Of a stretch of 64,000 nt of DNA, positions 14,067 to 23,215 are shown piece by piece. The notes below the pieces were generated by a model, which saw only the letters and a program-made list of their open reading frames with translations, did not search any database and was not told the origin of the DNA. The position numbers and the translations under genes are program-made. Source of the stretch: Selenomonas sp. (GTDB taxonomy: Bacteria; Bacillota_C; Negativicutes; Selenomonadales; Selenomonadaceae); the NCBI RefSeq assembly GCF_024693525.1, contig NZ_JAILKR010000129.1:1-64000 (forward strand), given 5' to 3'. The stretch's first letter is position 1, and the number at the start of each line of letters is the position of its first letter.

Positions 14067-15320
14067 ATGACAGGAAATAAAGAAGTAATAACGGGTAGTG
14101 ATTTCAAGCGCATGGTAAGTGGCGCTTATAGTGAGTTCCTGCTTGAGTATGAGACCATAAATGAGAGGAAGGGAGCCGGGCACCGGCCAGGTACCCATGT
14201 GCTCCGGACCATGGGGGCTGCGGTGATGCCCCTGCGGGATGTGAAGGATGACAGCATTGGCGGCTTGGCACGGCGGGTAGCATCCGGGGCGATTTTCGGC
14301 GCCCGCGGGAATGCCGGAGTGGTATTGGCCCAGATGTTCCGCGGCCTGGGGAAGGGCTTGTCGGGCAAGTACAATGCAACCTCCTCCGAGTTTGGCAAGG
14401 CTTTTCAGTACGGAATCCTCTATGCCCAGCGCGTGATTCCTGGGGGGGAGGAAAGGCCGATTATCACCTTGGCCAAGGCTGTGGCCAAAGGCGCTTATCA
14501 TGCGGTTCGCGACAACAAACCGATTTCGGAGATTTTGGAAGCGGCCATCGGAACCGGTGAAAAGGAACTGGAAAAAATCGGCAGTGAAGATGCTGGCGCC
14601 CGCATCATGTTTACGTTCCTTAAAGGCTGCCTCAAGGGGCTGGATGGCAATTTCGTTTCCCCAGCGGTCAGCTTGTCCCTGGGGCTTGAGGCGCAGCAGC
14701 CTGGTATGCCGGATCCGCGCAATGATGTAGTTCGTCCCTATTGCGTGCGCTTTACCGTGGGAAATCCGAAAGTGGATATTCAGGCCTTTAAAGAACAGCT
14801 CAATGAGTATTCGAATTTTGTGCTGGTTCAGTCGAAGGGAAGAGGCCTTGCTGTTCATTTGCATACGGATCATCCCGGCAAGGTTATCGAGCAGTCGGTG
14901 GGCTGGGGTTCCATCAAAGATGTTCGCGTAACCAATATGAGTGAAGCCCACGAACTTCCTCCCCATGGGGCGTTGATTCCCGTGGCGATGCTGGCGGTGG
15001 CCGAAAATAAAGTCCAGGCCAGGGAGATGCAGGAATCCGGTATTAACATCATCGTAAGCGGCAGTGAAGAGGACGGCCCCTCGGTGGCGGAGCTGGTAAG
15101 CGCTGCTCACAGTGATTTTGCCGATGCCTATATCATGATTTCATGGAGCCGTGATTTCTGGCTGGTGTTCCAGCAGGCAAAACGGCTGGTGGGGAGCCGG
15201 GTAGAGCTGGTTCTCTGCGAGGATAAAAATCAGCAGGATCGGGCTATCAAGGCCTTTGCTCCGTCCAAAACGGCTGAGGAAAACGCGAAGGCAATGACGC
15301 GGCAAGCGGAAAAAGAATAA
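14067..15320 (+). CDS. Degenerate FakA/YloV-like DAK2 protein
   Basis: A 417-aa relative of the fatty-acid kinase FakA. The DAK2/DhaL landmark ARGNAGVVLAQMFRGL (about residues 75-90) and the FakA middle-domain motif LAVHLHTDHPGKVIE are clear. The metal/ADP-binding DGDTGTNM box that should precede them is replaced by ERKGAGHRPGTHVLRTM, with none of its Asp residues. Kinase activity is therefore doubtful; it may be a regulatory or fatty-acid-binding paralogue. I chose ATG 14067 after GGGTG; GTG 14058 is an alternative. It runs convergent with, and ends 3 bp from, the heptosyltransferase gene. Confidence 0.8.
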   Translation: MTGNKEVITGSDFKRMVSGAYSEFLLEYETINERKGAGHRPGTHVLRTMGAAVMPLRDVKDDSIGGLARRVASGAIFGARGNAGVVLAQMFRGLGKGLSGKYNATSSEFGKAFQYGILYAQRVIPGGEERPIITLAKAVAKGAYHAVRDNKPISEILEAAIGTGEKELEKIGSEDAGARIMFTFLKGCLKGLDGNFVSPAVSLSLGLEAQQPGMPDPRNDVVRPYCVRFTVGNPKVDIQAFKEQLNEYSNFVLVQSKGRGLAVHLHTDHPGKVIEQSVGWGSIKDVRVTNMSEAHELPPHGALIPVAMLAVAENKVQAREMQESGINIIVSGSEEDGPSVAELVSAAHSDFADAYIMISWSRDFWLVFQQAKRLVGSRVELVLCEDKNQQDRAIKAFAPSKTAEENAKAMTRQAEKE

Positions 15321-15323
15321 TCG

Positions 15324-16403
15324 CTATTTCAGCAAGTTCATCAGTTCCTCGGTGACGACACTGGGTTCAATAGCGTTCATGCAGGCATTGGTTTTATGCC
15401 TGCATTTTGTTTTGCAGCAGGCCGTACAGCTGTGGGGGCTTAAGATAAAGTGATGCCCTGCAGTGAGGGGACCGTAAATATTAGGATGAGTTGGCCCCCA
15501 GAGGGAAAGGGTGGTAAGTCCGACGGCTTCGGCAATGTAGAGGGGGCCAGTGTCGCCAGTGAGCAGCAAGTCGGCTTCGGCAAACAGGGCTGAAAGCTCA
15601 CGAAGATTGGTTTTTCCCGCGATGGAAAGGCTGGGACGGCCTAATACCGTTTGGGCTTCCTGGATATAGGGAATATCCCCGGGGGCACCGGTAAAGACAA
15701 TTTGTACCGCCGGGGGAAGCTGGCGCAGGGCCAGGCCAAAATTTTGGGCGGGCCAGTTTTTGTCCGGCCAAGTGGTACGGGTGTTGACTAGCAAAAGGGG
15801 CCGATTGGGATTGCCGATTTCGATATCATGGGCTTGCCAGAATTCCTTGGCCCAGGTTCGTTGGCTGTCGGTAAGGGTGAGAATAAGCCCCGGCTGGAAA
15901 TCGGCAGGGGTTATTCCCAGGGGGGAAAGGGCAGTCATATAGCGGCGAATCTTATGGGGGTCATCGATGTCCGGGGCCATTTCACTCATAAAGAGGAAGT
16001 TGCCCTCGTGGCGTTCGTGGATGCCAATGCGGCGGGGCGCGCCGCTGAGCCGGGTCAGAATACCGCTGAGAAAGAGCCCTTGGATATCCAAGGCAATATC
16101 GAACTCGTGAGCATCCAGCAAGGCTTTGGCGTCTTTTAGACAGCGCAGCACGGTGCCGAATTTCTTTTGGGCAAAGGCCCTGTCGATGATACGGCGGTCC
16201 CAAATCAGGAGCTCGTCAATATCGGGATTGTTCTGTAACAGGCTGTCAGCTGGTGGACTTACAAGCCAGGTGAGATGACAGTTTGGATAGATGCGTTTTA
16301 GATTGTGGACGACAGCAGTAGCATGCAGCACGTCGCCAATGGCACTGAGGCGGACGATGAGGATGCGGGTGCCGTCTGCTGGTTCTATATTTTTTTTCTG
16401 CAT
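15324..16403 (-). CDS. Glycosyltransferase family 9 (ADP-heptose:LPS heptosyltransferase-like)
   Basis: The 359-aa protein starts ILIVRLSAIGDVLHATAVV, the family-9 N-terminal motif, and has the nucleotide-binding DTGPLYIAEAVGLTTLSLWGPTHP near residue 275. Heptosyltransferases I/II add L-glycero-D-manno-heptose to the Kdo of the LPS inner core at the cytoplasmic face of the inner membrane. A Cys-rich segment (SCTACCKTKC) near the C-terminus may bind metal, as in some relatives. Which heptose it adds cannot be told. It lies outside the main LPS island and appears monocistronic. Confidence 0.88.
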   Translation of the reverse strand: MQKKNIEPADGTRILIVRLSAIGDVLHATAVVHNLKRIYPNCHLTWLVSPPADSLLQNNPDIDELLIWDRRIIDRAFAQKKFGTVLRCLKDAKALLDAHEFDIALDIQGLFLSGILTRLSGAPRRIGIHERHEGNFLFMSEMAPDIDDPHKIRRYMTALSPLGITPADFQPGLILTLTDSQRTWAKEFWQAHDIEIGNPNRPLLLVNTRTTWPDKNWPAQNFGLALRQLPPAVQIVFTGAPGDIPYIQEAQTVLGRPSLSIAGKTNLRELSALFAEADLLLTGDTGPLYIAEAVGLTTLSLWGPTHPNIYGPLTAGHHFILSPHSCTACCKTKCRHKTNACMNAIEPSVVTEELMNLLK

Positions 16404-16569
16404 AAAATTCCCTTTTTTAGTTGGTTTTTCAGCCGGACCATAGTAGAATGAAAAGATGGGCTATGGCCCATTTTACAATTGAAATGATAGCTTTATCTTA
16501 GCATAGCAAACCTGAGGGATTCAAGCATTCCCATGGTTTTTTAACGTAGGAGAAAAGGAGTGGCAGGAC

Positions 16570-19500
16570 TTGCTGAAAGATATGATGATTCGCACGGTAG
16601 CAAGTGATGTTGCCTATAGCCGTGGGGTGCGGTATTTTAACCAAGGCCGGGTGAAGAGCCTCGAACAGGTTCGCCCTCATCATTACCGGGGACAGGTGGA
16701 AGGTTCGATTTCCTATGAGGTGGAAGTTCAGTTGTCCAAGGATGAGAGCGGCATCGAACAATACCATTGTGAATGCCCCGCAGCCAGACAGTATCTCGGT
16801 GCCTGCAAGCATGTGGTGGCGGTGTTGAAAGCGATTCAGGATGACCAGGTGGAAGATGAAGAGGAACTGTCTTCCAAGCAGGCGATTTTTCAACATCTCA
16901 AGGAATCCTACGATGTACGCAGTAAAGAGGAACGGGGCGGTTCTGTCAGCAGCCGCCGGATGTTCCGCTTCTTTGCCGACGCGGACCGGGTGGATGAAGC
17001 TGGGTACCGAAGTGCCAGCCAGACGGCGTATTTGGTTCCCCGCCTGTTTGTGGAAGACCTTTATGGCAGCATCCATTGCTGGCTGGAATTTCGCTTTGGC
17101 ATCGATCGGCTTTACATCATTCGTGATGTACTGACCTTCTTGCGGGAGATGGAAAAGGGCAGCAATTGGCCTTTAGGGCGCAATGCTGAAGTGGCGCTTT
17201 CGGATATCCGTTGGGCAGATCCCGTTTCGGAAAAGCTGTATCAGATGCTCGTTGATGCCCATCGGCTGGAGCAGGATGTGCTGGTACATAGCCCAAATCG
17301 GAGCTACTACTATTCCGGTTTTCACAGTTATATTTTTGAACAGAAACAGTTCAAATTGTCGCCGGATAATCTCGGACGTTTTTTGGCGATTATGGGGGAT
17401 ACCCCTTTTGAAATGCGCATAAACGGCGCGGAAATCGGTGACGTCCGGGGAAGCCAGTCGGAGCCGCCAGTTGCCGTGAGCATTCGTGACAAGAGCGGCC
17501 GGGGCGTGGTGAGCCTCGAGACGGAGGATTTGATGCCGCTAGATGAAGACTGCCGATATCTATATCAAAACCAGCATGTTTATGCGGTGCCGGCCAAGTT
17601 TGCCCGGGCGGTGAAGCCCCTTTGGCAGTCCTTCCGGACCACTTCACGGATTGAGGTGCCGCGTTCAGAGATGGGGCGTTTTTTTAGTGAGGTGTTGCCA
17701 CGGCTGGAGAAAGCGGCAGAGGTCGAGGTGGACCCGAAATTTTTGGAACAGTACATGCTCCAGCCGCTGACGGCAGAGCTCTTTTTGGACTATGCCGGTG
17801 ATGGGGTGGCCGTCCGGCCCATGCTCTGCTATGGTGATGCCAGGTTTAACCCCCTGGTGACGGCGGAACCTCCCCTGCGGGATGGCCGCCGTTTGGTGCG
17901 GGATGCCCGCGGTGAACAGGAAATTATGACCAGGTTGGCAAATTATGGCTTTATACAGGAACGGGATCAGCTGGTCCAGCGGGATGAAGAAAAGAGTTAC
18001 GAGTTCCTGACAGAAGAACTGCCAATGCTGCCGGACTGGGTGGATGTATTCTACGAAGACAGTTTCGTGAAGCGGCCGGTTCGCCCGATGCCAAAGGTAT
18101 CGGCTGGGGTAAGTGTCAACGATATGGATCTGCTGGAAGTCACCTTCAATATGAAGGATTTGGATTTTTCCGAGCTCATGGATATTTTGGATTCCTATCG
18201 GGCGAAGCGCCGGTATCATCGGTTGAAGGATAAGACCTTTGTCACGTTGGAAGAGCAGCAGATGCAGGCTATTGCGGACTTTGTCGAAAATGTCGGTATT
18301 ACCCGGGCCAATGCGACGGATGGGGCCACGGTGGAGCTGCCTCTTTCCCATGCCATGTATCTGGATGAGCTGGTGCGGGAAGATGAGAATCTGCGGTTGG
18401 AGCGCAGCCGCGAGTTTCGCAAGATTGTGCGGGATATCCGCCGCCCAGAGGAAGCTGAGTACGATGTGCCCGCAAGCCTTAAGGGAGTACTGCGGGATTA
18501 TCAGGTGACGGGGTTCAACTGGTTATCTACCCTGGCGGATTATCACCTGGGAGGAATTTTGGCTGACGATATGGGCCTTGGCAAGACTTTGCAGGTCATT
18601 GCGTTTCTGCTTTCGAAAAAAGCCGAGCAGCAGCTGCCGTCCCTAGTGGTGGCGCCGACTTCCCTCATGTACAATTGGCTCGATGAAATCCAGCGGTTTG
18701 CTCCGGAGTTGAAGGCGGAAGCTGTTGCTGGCAATAAGGAGCAGCGCGAAAAAATCCTGTCGGATGCCGCTGCTGGATATGATGTGCTGGTCACCACCTA
18801 TAACATGTTGAAGCGGGACATCAAGCTCTATGAGAAAATCAAGTTCCGGTATACCTTCCTCGATGAGGCGCAGCATATCAAGAACCCGACGACCCAGAAT
18901 GCTCGGGCGGTCAAGAAGATAAAGACCGGGGGCTATTTCGCGCTGACGGGAACGCCTATTGAGAACACCTTGACAGAGCTTTGGTCGATTTTTGATTTCC
19001 TGATGCCGGGCTATTTGCTTACCCATAAGAAATTCAAGGATCGTTATGAGACGCCTATTGTCCGCGAACAGGATGAGCGGTCACTTCATGACCTCAAGCG
19101 CCATGTCATGCCCTTTATCTTGCGCCGCATGAAAAAAGATGTCTTGAAGGAACTGCCGGATAAAGTGGAACGCAAGATGGTCAATGAGATGACGCTGAAG
19201 CAGGAGAAGGTCTATCAGGCCTGGTTTATTCGCAGTCAGCGGGAGTTCGCGGCAGAGCTGCGGCAGAATGGCTTCGGGGATAACCGGATTAAGATTCTGG
19301 CAATCCTGACGAGACTGCGTCAGATTGCCTGTGACCCGTCCATGTTCCTGGATGGCTACGAAGGTGGTTCGGGCAAGCTGGATATGCTGGAAGAGGTCGT
19401 AGGGGAAGCGGTGGAAGGTGGTCATCGGATTTTGGTGTTTTCCCAGTTCACGACGATGCTAGAACATATCGGCCAGCGTTTAAAGGCGTTGGGGATTCCC

Positions 19501-19884
19501 TATTATTACCTGGATGGTTCTACGCCAGCCTTAGAGCGCATTCGCCTGGTGAAGCTATTCAATGAGGGAAATATGCCCGTGTTCTTGATTTCCCTCAAGG
19601 CGGGGGGGACCGGGCTGAATCTCACTGGGGCCGATATGGTCATCCACTTTGACCCCTGGTGGAATCCGGCGGTGGAGGATCAGGCGACAGACCGGGCGTA
19701 CCGCTTAGGACAGAAGAACAACGTTCAGGTTTTGAAGTTTATCACCAAAGGCACCGTGGAGGAGAAAATCTACGAGCTGCAGGAAAAGAAAAAATCCCTT
19801 ATCGATCAGATGATACAGCCAGGGGAGAATTTCCTGTCCAAGCTCAGCGAAGAAGAAATCAAGGATTTGTTTGCTCACCGCTGA
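16570..19884 (+). CDS. SWIM zinc-finger SNF2-family helicase
   Basis: An 1104-aa Swi2/Snf2 ATPase. An N-terminal SWIM finger has Cys67, Cys69, Cys79 and His81 (YHCECP...ACKHV). A bacterial SNF2-associated region spans about 170-600. The two RecA lobes show Walker A DDMGLGKT (about 668), DEAQH (about 764), LTGTPIEN, VFSQFTTM and the arginine-finger block TDRAYRLGQ. Such proteins remodel DNA-protein complexes and are often repair- or defence-associated; the bacterial role is not settled. It starts at TTG 16570, 9 nt after AAAGGAG; ATG 16582 lies too far from that site. Confidence 0.92.
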   Translation: MLKDMMIRTVASDVAYSRGVRYFNQGRVKSLEQVRPHHYRGQVEGSISYEVEVQLSKDESGIEQYHCECPAARQYLGACKHVVAVLKAIQDDQVEDEEELSSKQAIFQHLKESYDVRSKEERGGSVSSRRMFRFFADADRVDEAGYRSASQTAYLVPRLFVEDLYGSIHCWLEFRFGIDRLYIIRDVLTFLREMEKGSNWPLGRNAEVALSDIRWADPVSEKLYQMLVDAHRLEQDVLVHSPNRSYYYSGFHSYIFEQKQFKLSPDNLGRFLAIMGDTPFEMRINGAEIGDVRGSQSEPPVAVSIRDKSGRGVVSLETEDLMPLDEDCRYLYQNQHVYAVPAKFARAVKPLWQSFRTTSRIEVPRSEMGRFFSEVLPRLEKAAEVEVDPKFLEQYMLQPLTAELFLDYAGDGVAVRPMLCYGDARFNPLVTAEPPLRDGRRLVRDARGEQEIMTRLANYGFIQERDQLVQRDEEKSYEFLTEELPMLPDWVDVFYEDSFVKRPVRPMPKVSAGVSVNDMDLLEVTFNMKDLDFSELMDILDSYRAKRRYHRLKDKTFVTLEEQQMQAIADFVENVGITRANATDGATVELPLSHAMYLDELVREDENLRLERSREFRKIVRDIRRPEEAEYDVPASLKGVLRDYQVTGFNWLSTLADYHLGGILADDMGLGKTLQVIAFLLSKKAEQQLPSLVVAPTSLMYNWLDEIQRFAPELKAEAVAGNKEQREKILSDAAAGYDVLVTTYNMLKRDIKLYEKIKFRYTFLDEAQHIKNPTTQNARAVKKIKTGGYFALTGTPIENTLTELWSIFDFLMPGYLLTHKKFKDRYETPIVREQDERSLHDLKRHVMPFILRRMKKDVLKELPDKVERKMVNEMTLKQEKVYQAWFIRSQREFAAELRQNGFGDNRIKILAILTRLRQIACDPSMFLDGYEGGSGKLDMLEEVVGEAVEGGHRILVFSQFTTMLEHIGQRLKALGIPYYYLDGSTPALERIRLVKLFNEGNMPVFLISLKAGGTGLNLTGADMVIHFDPWWNPAVEDQATDRAYRLGQKNNVQVLKFITKGTVEEKIYELQEKKKSLIDQMIQPGENFLSKLSEEEIKDLFAHR

Positions 19885-19899
19885 TGGGAGATGGCATAA

Positions 19900-19934
19900 A
19901 AAAACAGGCATCGCAAAAGCAGATGCCTGTTTTT
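19900..19934. terminator. Bidirectional terminator
   Basis: AAAAACAGGCATC / GATGCCTGTTTTT, a perfect 13-bp stem between the helicase gene and the convergent gene ending at 19938. Confidence 0.9.
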
Positions 19935-19937
19935 ATT

Positions 19938-20252
19938 TTAATAATGCGGGTGAGCCTTTACATAATCTACGGGGCGGCTCCAATCCACATGAACCTGGGT
20001 CGCGTTCCAAAGACGGGTAATGGCCAGTTTGAAGCTGGCTTCGTCAGCTAAAGGCTCAACCGTTTCATGGGTGAAGTCCATCAGCGTTTTATGAGGAACC
20101 ATGATTTCATGGGAGGTGCCAAGATATTCCTCCACTAGCGCTTTGCCCTTTTCATCGCCAAGATGAACTTCGGCTTTGTGCGCATCGGCATCATAGTCAA
20201 TCCAGCCTAAAGTGTTGTTGTAGCTGATGGCTACGCTGAATGTAATTGCCAT
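19938..20252 (-). CDS. Uncharacterised 104-aa protein
   Basis: Not recognised. A compact acidic protein with a predicted N-terminal beta hairpin (ITFSVAISYNNTLGWIDYDAD) followed by helices, His/Asp-rich toward the end (HVDWSRPVDYVKAHPHY), and no export signal. AAAGGAG precedes ATG 20252 and a terminator follows, so it is a real single-gene unit. It is probably lineage-specific. The 217 bp between its start and the 6S RNA hold the two promoters and nothing else visible. Confidence 0.7.
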   Translation of the reverse strand: MAITFSVAISYNNTLGWIDYDADAHKAEVHLGDEKGKALVEEYLGTSHEIMVPHKTLMDFTHETVEPLADEASFKLAITRLWNATQVHVDWSRPVDYVKAHPHY

Positions 20253-20434
20253 AAGTAAAACTCCTTTATGTCATGTAATGATTTTGTCGATAAATCATAG
20301 AATGCTTATCTATCTATTATAGTCGATTTTGTTGGGAAAGTCCAAGCAAAGCTCGGGAATTATCTTTTTTAACAAGAAAACTGCAAATATACAGATTTTT
20401 TCGCAAACGGTCAAAAGCTCTTATTTGTCAAGTC

Positions 20435-20463
20435 TTGCATGCAGTTTTTTTTTATGCTATTAT
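20435..20463 (+). promoter_or_regulatory. ssrS promoter
   Basis: TTGCAT, a 17-bp T-rich spacer and TATTAT, just upstream of the 6S RNA, with an expected start near 20470. Confidence 0.75.
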
Positions 20464-20469
20464 ACATAC

Positions 20470-20649
20470 AAAGAAGGACACGCCTGGGATGTACGCGGGC
20501 TTTTATTATGTCTAACCTACATTTTTTATAGGGAGCTTGATTTGATTCTGATGGATGTGCGCCTCGGCGGAGACTGAAGTCAGACTTAGAGCACCCACCT
20601 GCTAGTCGCAGGTTTTAGGCATGAAAAGCGTACGGCATTTCGGACCCCT
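20470..20649 (+). ncRNA. ssrS: 6S RNA
   Basis: About 180 nt, the usual 6S length. The 5' part GGGATGTACGCGGGC parallels the E. coli 6S segment GAGATGTTCGCAAGCGGGC. The 3' part has CACCTGC-TAGTC-GCAGGTTTTAGGC, then CGGCATTTCGG, matching the E. coli hairpin and its GGCGGCATCTCGG closing strand. GTACGC near the 5' end pairs with GCGTAC near the 3' end. 6S RNA mimics an open promoter, sequesters housekeeping RNA polymerase in stationary phase and templates pRNAs. Exact ends are estimated from the promoter and the closing stem. Confidence 0.87.
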
Positions 20650-20654
20650 GCTTT

Positions 20655-20693
20655 GAAAAGGGATTGCTGCCTTAGGGCTGGCAGTCCCTTTTC
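20655..20693. terminator. Terminator between ssrS and the DUF896 gene
   Basis: GAAAAGGGA / TCCCTTTTC with an inner GCTGCC/GGCAG stem. It can serve the 6S transcript on the plus strand and the convergent gene ending at 20702. Confidence 0.8.
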
Positions 20694-20701
20694 GCGTATA
20701 A

Positions 20702-20944
20702 TCAGTGGAGTTTACGGCGCAGTGAAAAGGATACCTCGTTGATACGGGTGACCTTTGGCTGCGCTTTTTCTGGTGCGTCGACGACTTCGATGTTATCGAG
20801 CATTCCTTTGACCTGGTCGCGAATGCCATCGAGGTAGATGCGGCGAAGTTTCTGCTGCTCGGCCAGTTCCGCCTCGGAAAGTCCGGTGGAACGCTTTTTG
20901 CGGGCAAGCTCATTGATACGGGCAATGAGTTCCGGTGTAATCAT
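20702..20944 (-). CDS. DUF896 family protein (YnzC-like)
   Basis: An 80-aa protein with the family core ITPELIARINELARKKRSTG followed by LSEAELAEQQKLRRIYLD. DUF896 proteins are small two-helix hairpins of unknown function; B. subtilis YnzC is the reference member. It starts at ATG 20944 behind GGAGGT; an upstream in-frame ATG lacks a site. It is monocistronic, convergent with the 6S RNA gene. Confidence 0.9.
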   Translation of the reverse strand: MITPELIARINELARKKRSTGLSEAELAEQQKLRRIYLDGIRDQVKGMLDNIEVVDAPEKAQPKVTRINEVSFSLRRKLH

Positions 20945-21149
20945 AATAGACCTCCATTTATGCAAAAATCGATTATCGGCATAGTCAATGGTATATATTA
21001 TAACTAGGTTTGTGGGATTTGTATAGAAGAATGTCGGCAGGGATGGGGAAGAAAATGTTTTTCAAGGGAGGGATGGTATGGTATAGTAAGGAAGTAAAAG
21101 ATTATGATTTGTCATAGTTTACAGATAACAAGCAGAGAGGGGTTAACCT

Positions 21150-22136
21150 ATGAGTATTCGAATTGGTATCCTTGGTTATGGAAATCTTGGCCGTGGTGTT
21201 GAGTGTGCGATTGAGGCAAATCCGGATATGGAGCTGGCAGCGGTCTTTACCCGCCGGAATCCATCGGCCGTCAGTATTGCAACGGCTGGTGTTCCGGTGG
21301 TTCATGTGGATGATGCTCCGGCGTGGAAAGATAAAATCGATGTTATGATTCTCTGTGGCGGCAGTGCAACAGACTTGCCGGTGCAGGGGCCGCAGTATGC
21401 CAAACTGTTCAACATTATCGACAGCTTCGATACCCATGCCTGCATTCCGGAACATTATGCGGAGGTGGATAAGGCCGCTAAAGAGTCTGGCCATATCGGC
21501 ATTATCTCGGTGGGTTGGGACCCAGGTCTGTTCTCGCTGGCTCGGGTATATGCCAATGCCATTCTGCCCCGTGGTAAGGATTATACCTTCTGGGGGCGGG
21601 GCGTTTCCCAGGGACATTCGGATGCTATCCGCCGTATCAAGGGCGTAAAGGATGCCCGCCAGTATACGGTTCCGGTTCCGTCGGCCCTTGAGGCCGTTCG
21701 TGCCGGCAAGAACCCAGAGCTTACGACGCGTCAGAAACATACCCGTGAGTGCTTTGTCGTCTTGGAAGAGGGGGCAGATGCAGCCTATGTGGAAAAGGAA
21801 ATCAAGACGATGCCAAACTACTTCGCCGATTATGACACGACGGTGACCTTTATCAGCGAAGAAGAACTACAGGCAAATCACAAGGGGCTGCCCCATGGCG
21901 GCTCGGTAATCCGCACGGGTTCCACGGGACACAACCAGGAAAATCAGCATGTCATTGAATTCAAATTGGACCTGGATTCCAATCCGGAGTTTACCACCAG
22001 CGTGCTGGTGGCTTATGCCCGTGCTGCCTATCGCCTCGCCAAAGAGGGGCAGACAGGCTGCAAGACGGTGCTGGATATTGCGCCGGCTTATCTTTGCGCC
22101 CAGAGTGGCGAAGAGCTTCGCGCTCATCTGCTGTAA
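21150..22136 (+). CDS. ddh: meso-Diaminopimelate D-dehydrogenase
   Basis: The 328-aa NADPH-dependent enzyme (EC 1.4.1.16) converts L-tetrahydrodipicolinate directly to meso-DAP for lysine and peptidoglycan. The Rossmann start IRIGILGYGNLGRGVE, the substrate-domain segment SVGWDPGLFSLARVYANA and GRGVSQGHSDAIRRIKGV are diagnostic. The length is as in Corynebacterium and Firmicute enzymes. GAGAGGGG precedes ATG 21150, and a weak promoter (TTTTCA-17-TATAGT) ends at 21087. It is monocistronic with its own terminator. Confidence 0.96.
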   Translation: MSIRIGILGYGNLGRGVECAIEANPDMELAAVFTRRNPSAVSIATAGVPVVHVDDAPAWKDKIDVMILCGGSATDLPVQGPQYAKLFNIIDSFDTHACIPEHYAEVDKAAKESGHIGIISVGWDPGLFSLARVYANAILPRGKDYTFWGRGVSQGHSDAIRRIKGVKDARQYTVPVPSALEAVRAGKNPELTTRQKHTRECFVVLEEGADAAYVEKEIKTMPNYFADYDTTVTFISEEELQANHKGLPHGGSVIRTGSTGHNQENQHVIEFKLDLDSNPEFTTSVLVAYARAAYRLAKEGQTGCKTVLDIAPAYLCAQSGEELRAHLL

Positions 22137-22139
22137 TCG

Positions 22140-22174
22140 AAACACCGCTGGCTCGATGAGTCAGCGGTGTTTTG
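22140..22174 (+). terminator. ddh terminator
   Basis: AACACCGCTG / CAGCGGTGTT stem followed by TTTG. Confidence 0.85.
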
Positions 22175-22263
22175 TATTTACAGGCGATATTTTGTCTTTG
22201 GCAAAAGGGGGATAATGGCGGTATAATGACGATAAGAACATCGTGAAGAGGGGAGGAACATAC

Positions 22264-23094
22264 ATGGCAGTGACGCCACCTACTGCACCAACGCCGCCAA
22301 CGCCGCCGTCGGTACCTAAGGTATCGCTAGAGGGAGGCGGCAGTGTTACGCAGTCTACGGTGCCGCAGAATAAGAACCAGACCGACGCCCAGCGGCAGGA
22401 AGCCGATGCTCGTCAGGCAGTGGCCCAGGGGGATGGGCCACTTTCGAAAACCACCCAGGAAAAGCCAAATGCCAAGCAAAATCAGCAGGGCCAGTCAGAG
22501 GGGCAGCAGAGCCAGACCACGGTGGTACAGACCGATCCCCAGGCGGCAGCGGCCATGCAAGATGGCAAGCCGGGACAGGAGGGGCAGAATACCCAGACTG
22601 CCCAGGCGGTACCGCCACCGCCTTCTTTTACTGGACATGGTACCGGGTATTGGATTTTTACCTTTGTCTCGGTTTTTGTGCTGGCCTTTGTGCTGTTCCG
22701 GGTGGTGCTAAAAAAACGGGATGGCCGTAAGGGGGAACTTTCAGCGGCGGATATCCGTCAGGCGATTGAGCCGGAGGAGTCCGAAAGCTCCTTGAACCTT
22801 CGTGGCCTTACGCCGGATGAGGCCCTGCGCCAGTTGGAGGAACAGGAAGCCTTCGACGCGGCGGAGGAAGTACGCAAGGCCCGGGCTGAGGCCAAGGCAA
22901 GGCTCACTAAGGCCCGCAGCCGCGTCCAGTTAACGCCAGAAGTTCCCGCATCAGCGGCGCCGAAACAGATTGCCCGGCAGTATCGGGAGCAGGTGACGGC
23001 CATGCCTCCGGAAATCAAGGCCAAGCCCAAGAAGATTGTGCGCAAGCCGCCGAAAGACGAAGCCGACAAAGAGCATTTTGAAATCAGCGTCTGA
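22264..23094 (+). CDS. Uncharacterised single-span membrane protein with Pro/Gln-rich exterior
   Basis: A 276-aa protein. Residues 1-125 are low-complexity (repeated TPP/APT, then Gln/Asn/Thr-rich), one hydrophobic segment spans about 129-149 (GYWIFTFVSVFVLAFVLFRVVL), and the rest is charged and helical with a Lys/Pro-rich end. There is no N-terminal signal, so the N-terminus would be exported with the C-terminal half cytoplasmic (positive residues follow the span), similar to FtsN- or Tol-type topologies in mirror image. ATG 22264 follows GGGAGG. Family unknown; an envelope role is inferred from topology. Confidence 0.7.
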   Translation: MAVTPPTAPTPPTPPSVPKVSLEGGGSVTQSTVPQNKNQTDAQRQEADARQAVAQGDGPLSKTTQEKPNAKQNQQGQSEGQQSQTTVVQTDPQAAAAMQDGKPGQEGQNTQTAQAVPPPPSFTGHGTGYWIFTFVSVFVLAFVLFRVVLKKRDGRKGELSAADIRQAIEPEESESSLNLRGLTPDEALRQLEEQEAFDAAEEVRKARAEAKARLTKARSRVQLTPEVPASAAPKQIARQYREQVTAMPPEIKAKPKKIVRKPPKDEADKEHFEISV

Positions 23095-23119
23095 CGGAGG
23101 CTGGGGATAGATGGGCGTA

Positions 23120-23148
23120 TTGACCGTAGAATTGTTAGACGATATAAT
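23120..23148 (+). promoter_or_regulatory. serS promoter
   Basis: TTGACC, 17 bp, TATAAT: close to consensus. The roughly 60-nt leader shows no T-box signature. Confidence 0.8.
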
Positions 23149-23215
23149 ATAAAGATGTAACCGTTGGAAATTGGATATAATCTTGTTGATTATTCAGATA
23201 TGGAGAGTGAGAATT

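Noticed and set aside
13977..15110. A 377-aa minus-strand open frame opposite the DAK2 gene
   Set aside because: It is antisense to a gene with clear FakA-family motifs and has no similarity of its own that I can recognise.
22140..22260. A riboswitch or leader RNA before the 22264 gene
   Set aside because: Only the ddh terminator and a ribosome site are visible; no conserved aptamer pattern.
23149..23215. T-box riboswitch before serS
   Set aside because: The leader is only about 60 nt and lacks the conserved T-box sequence and a specifier stem.
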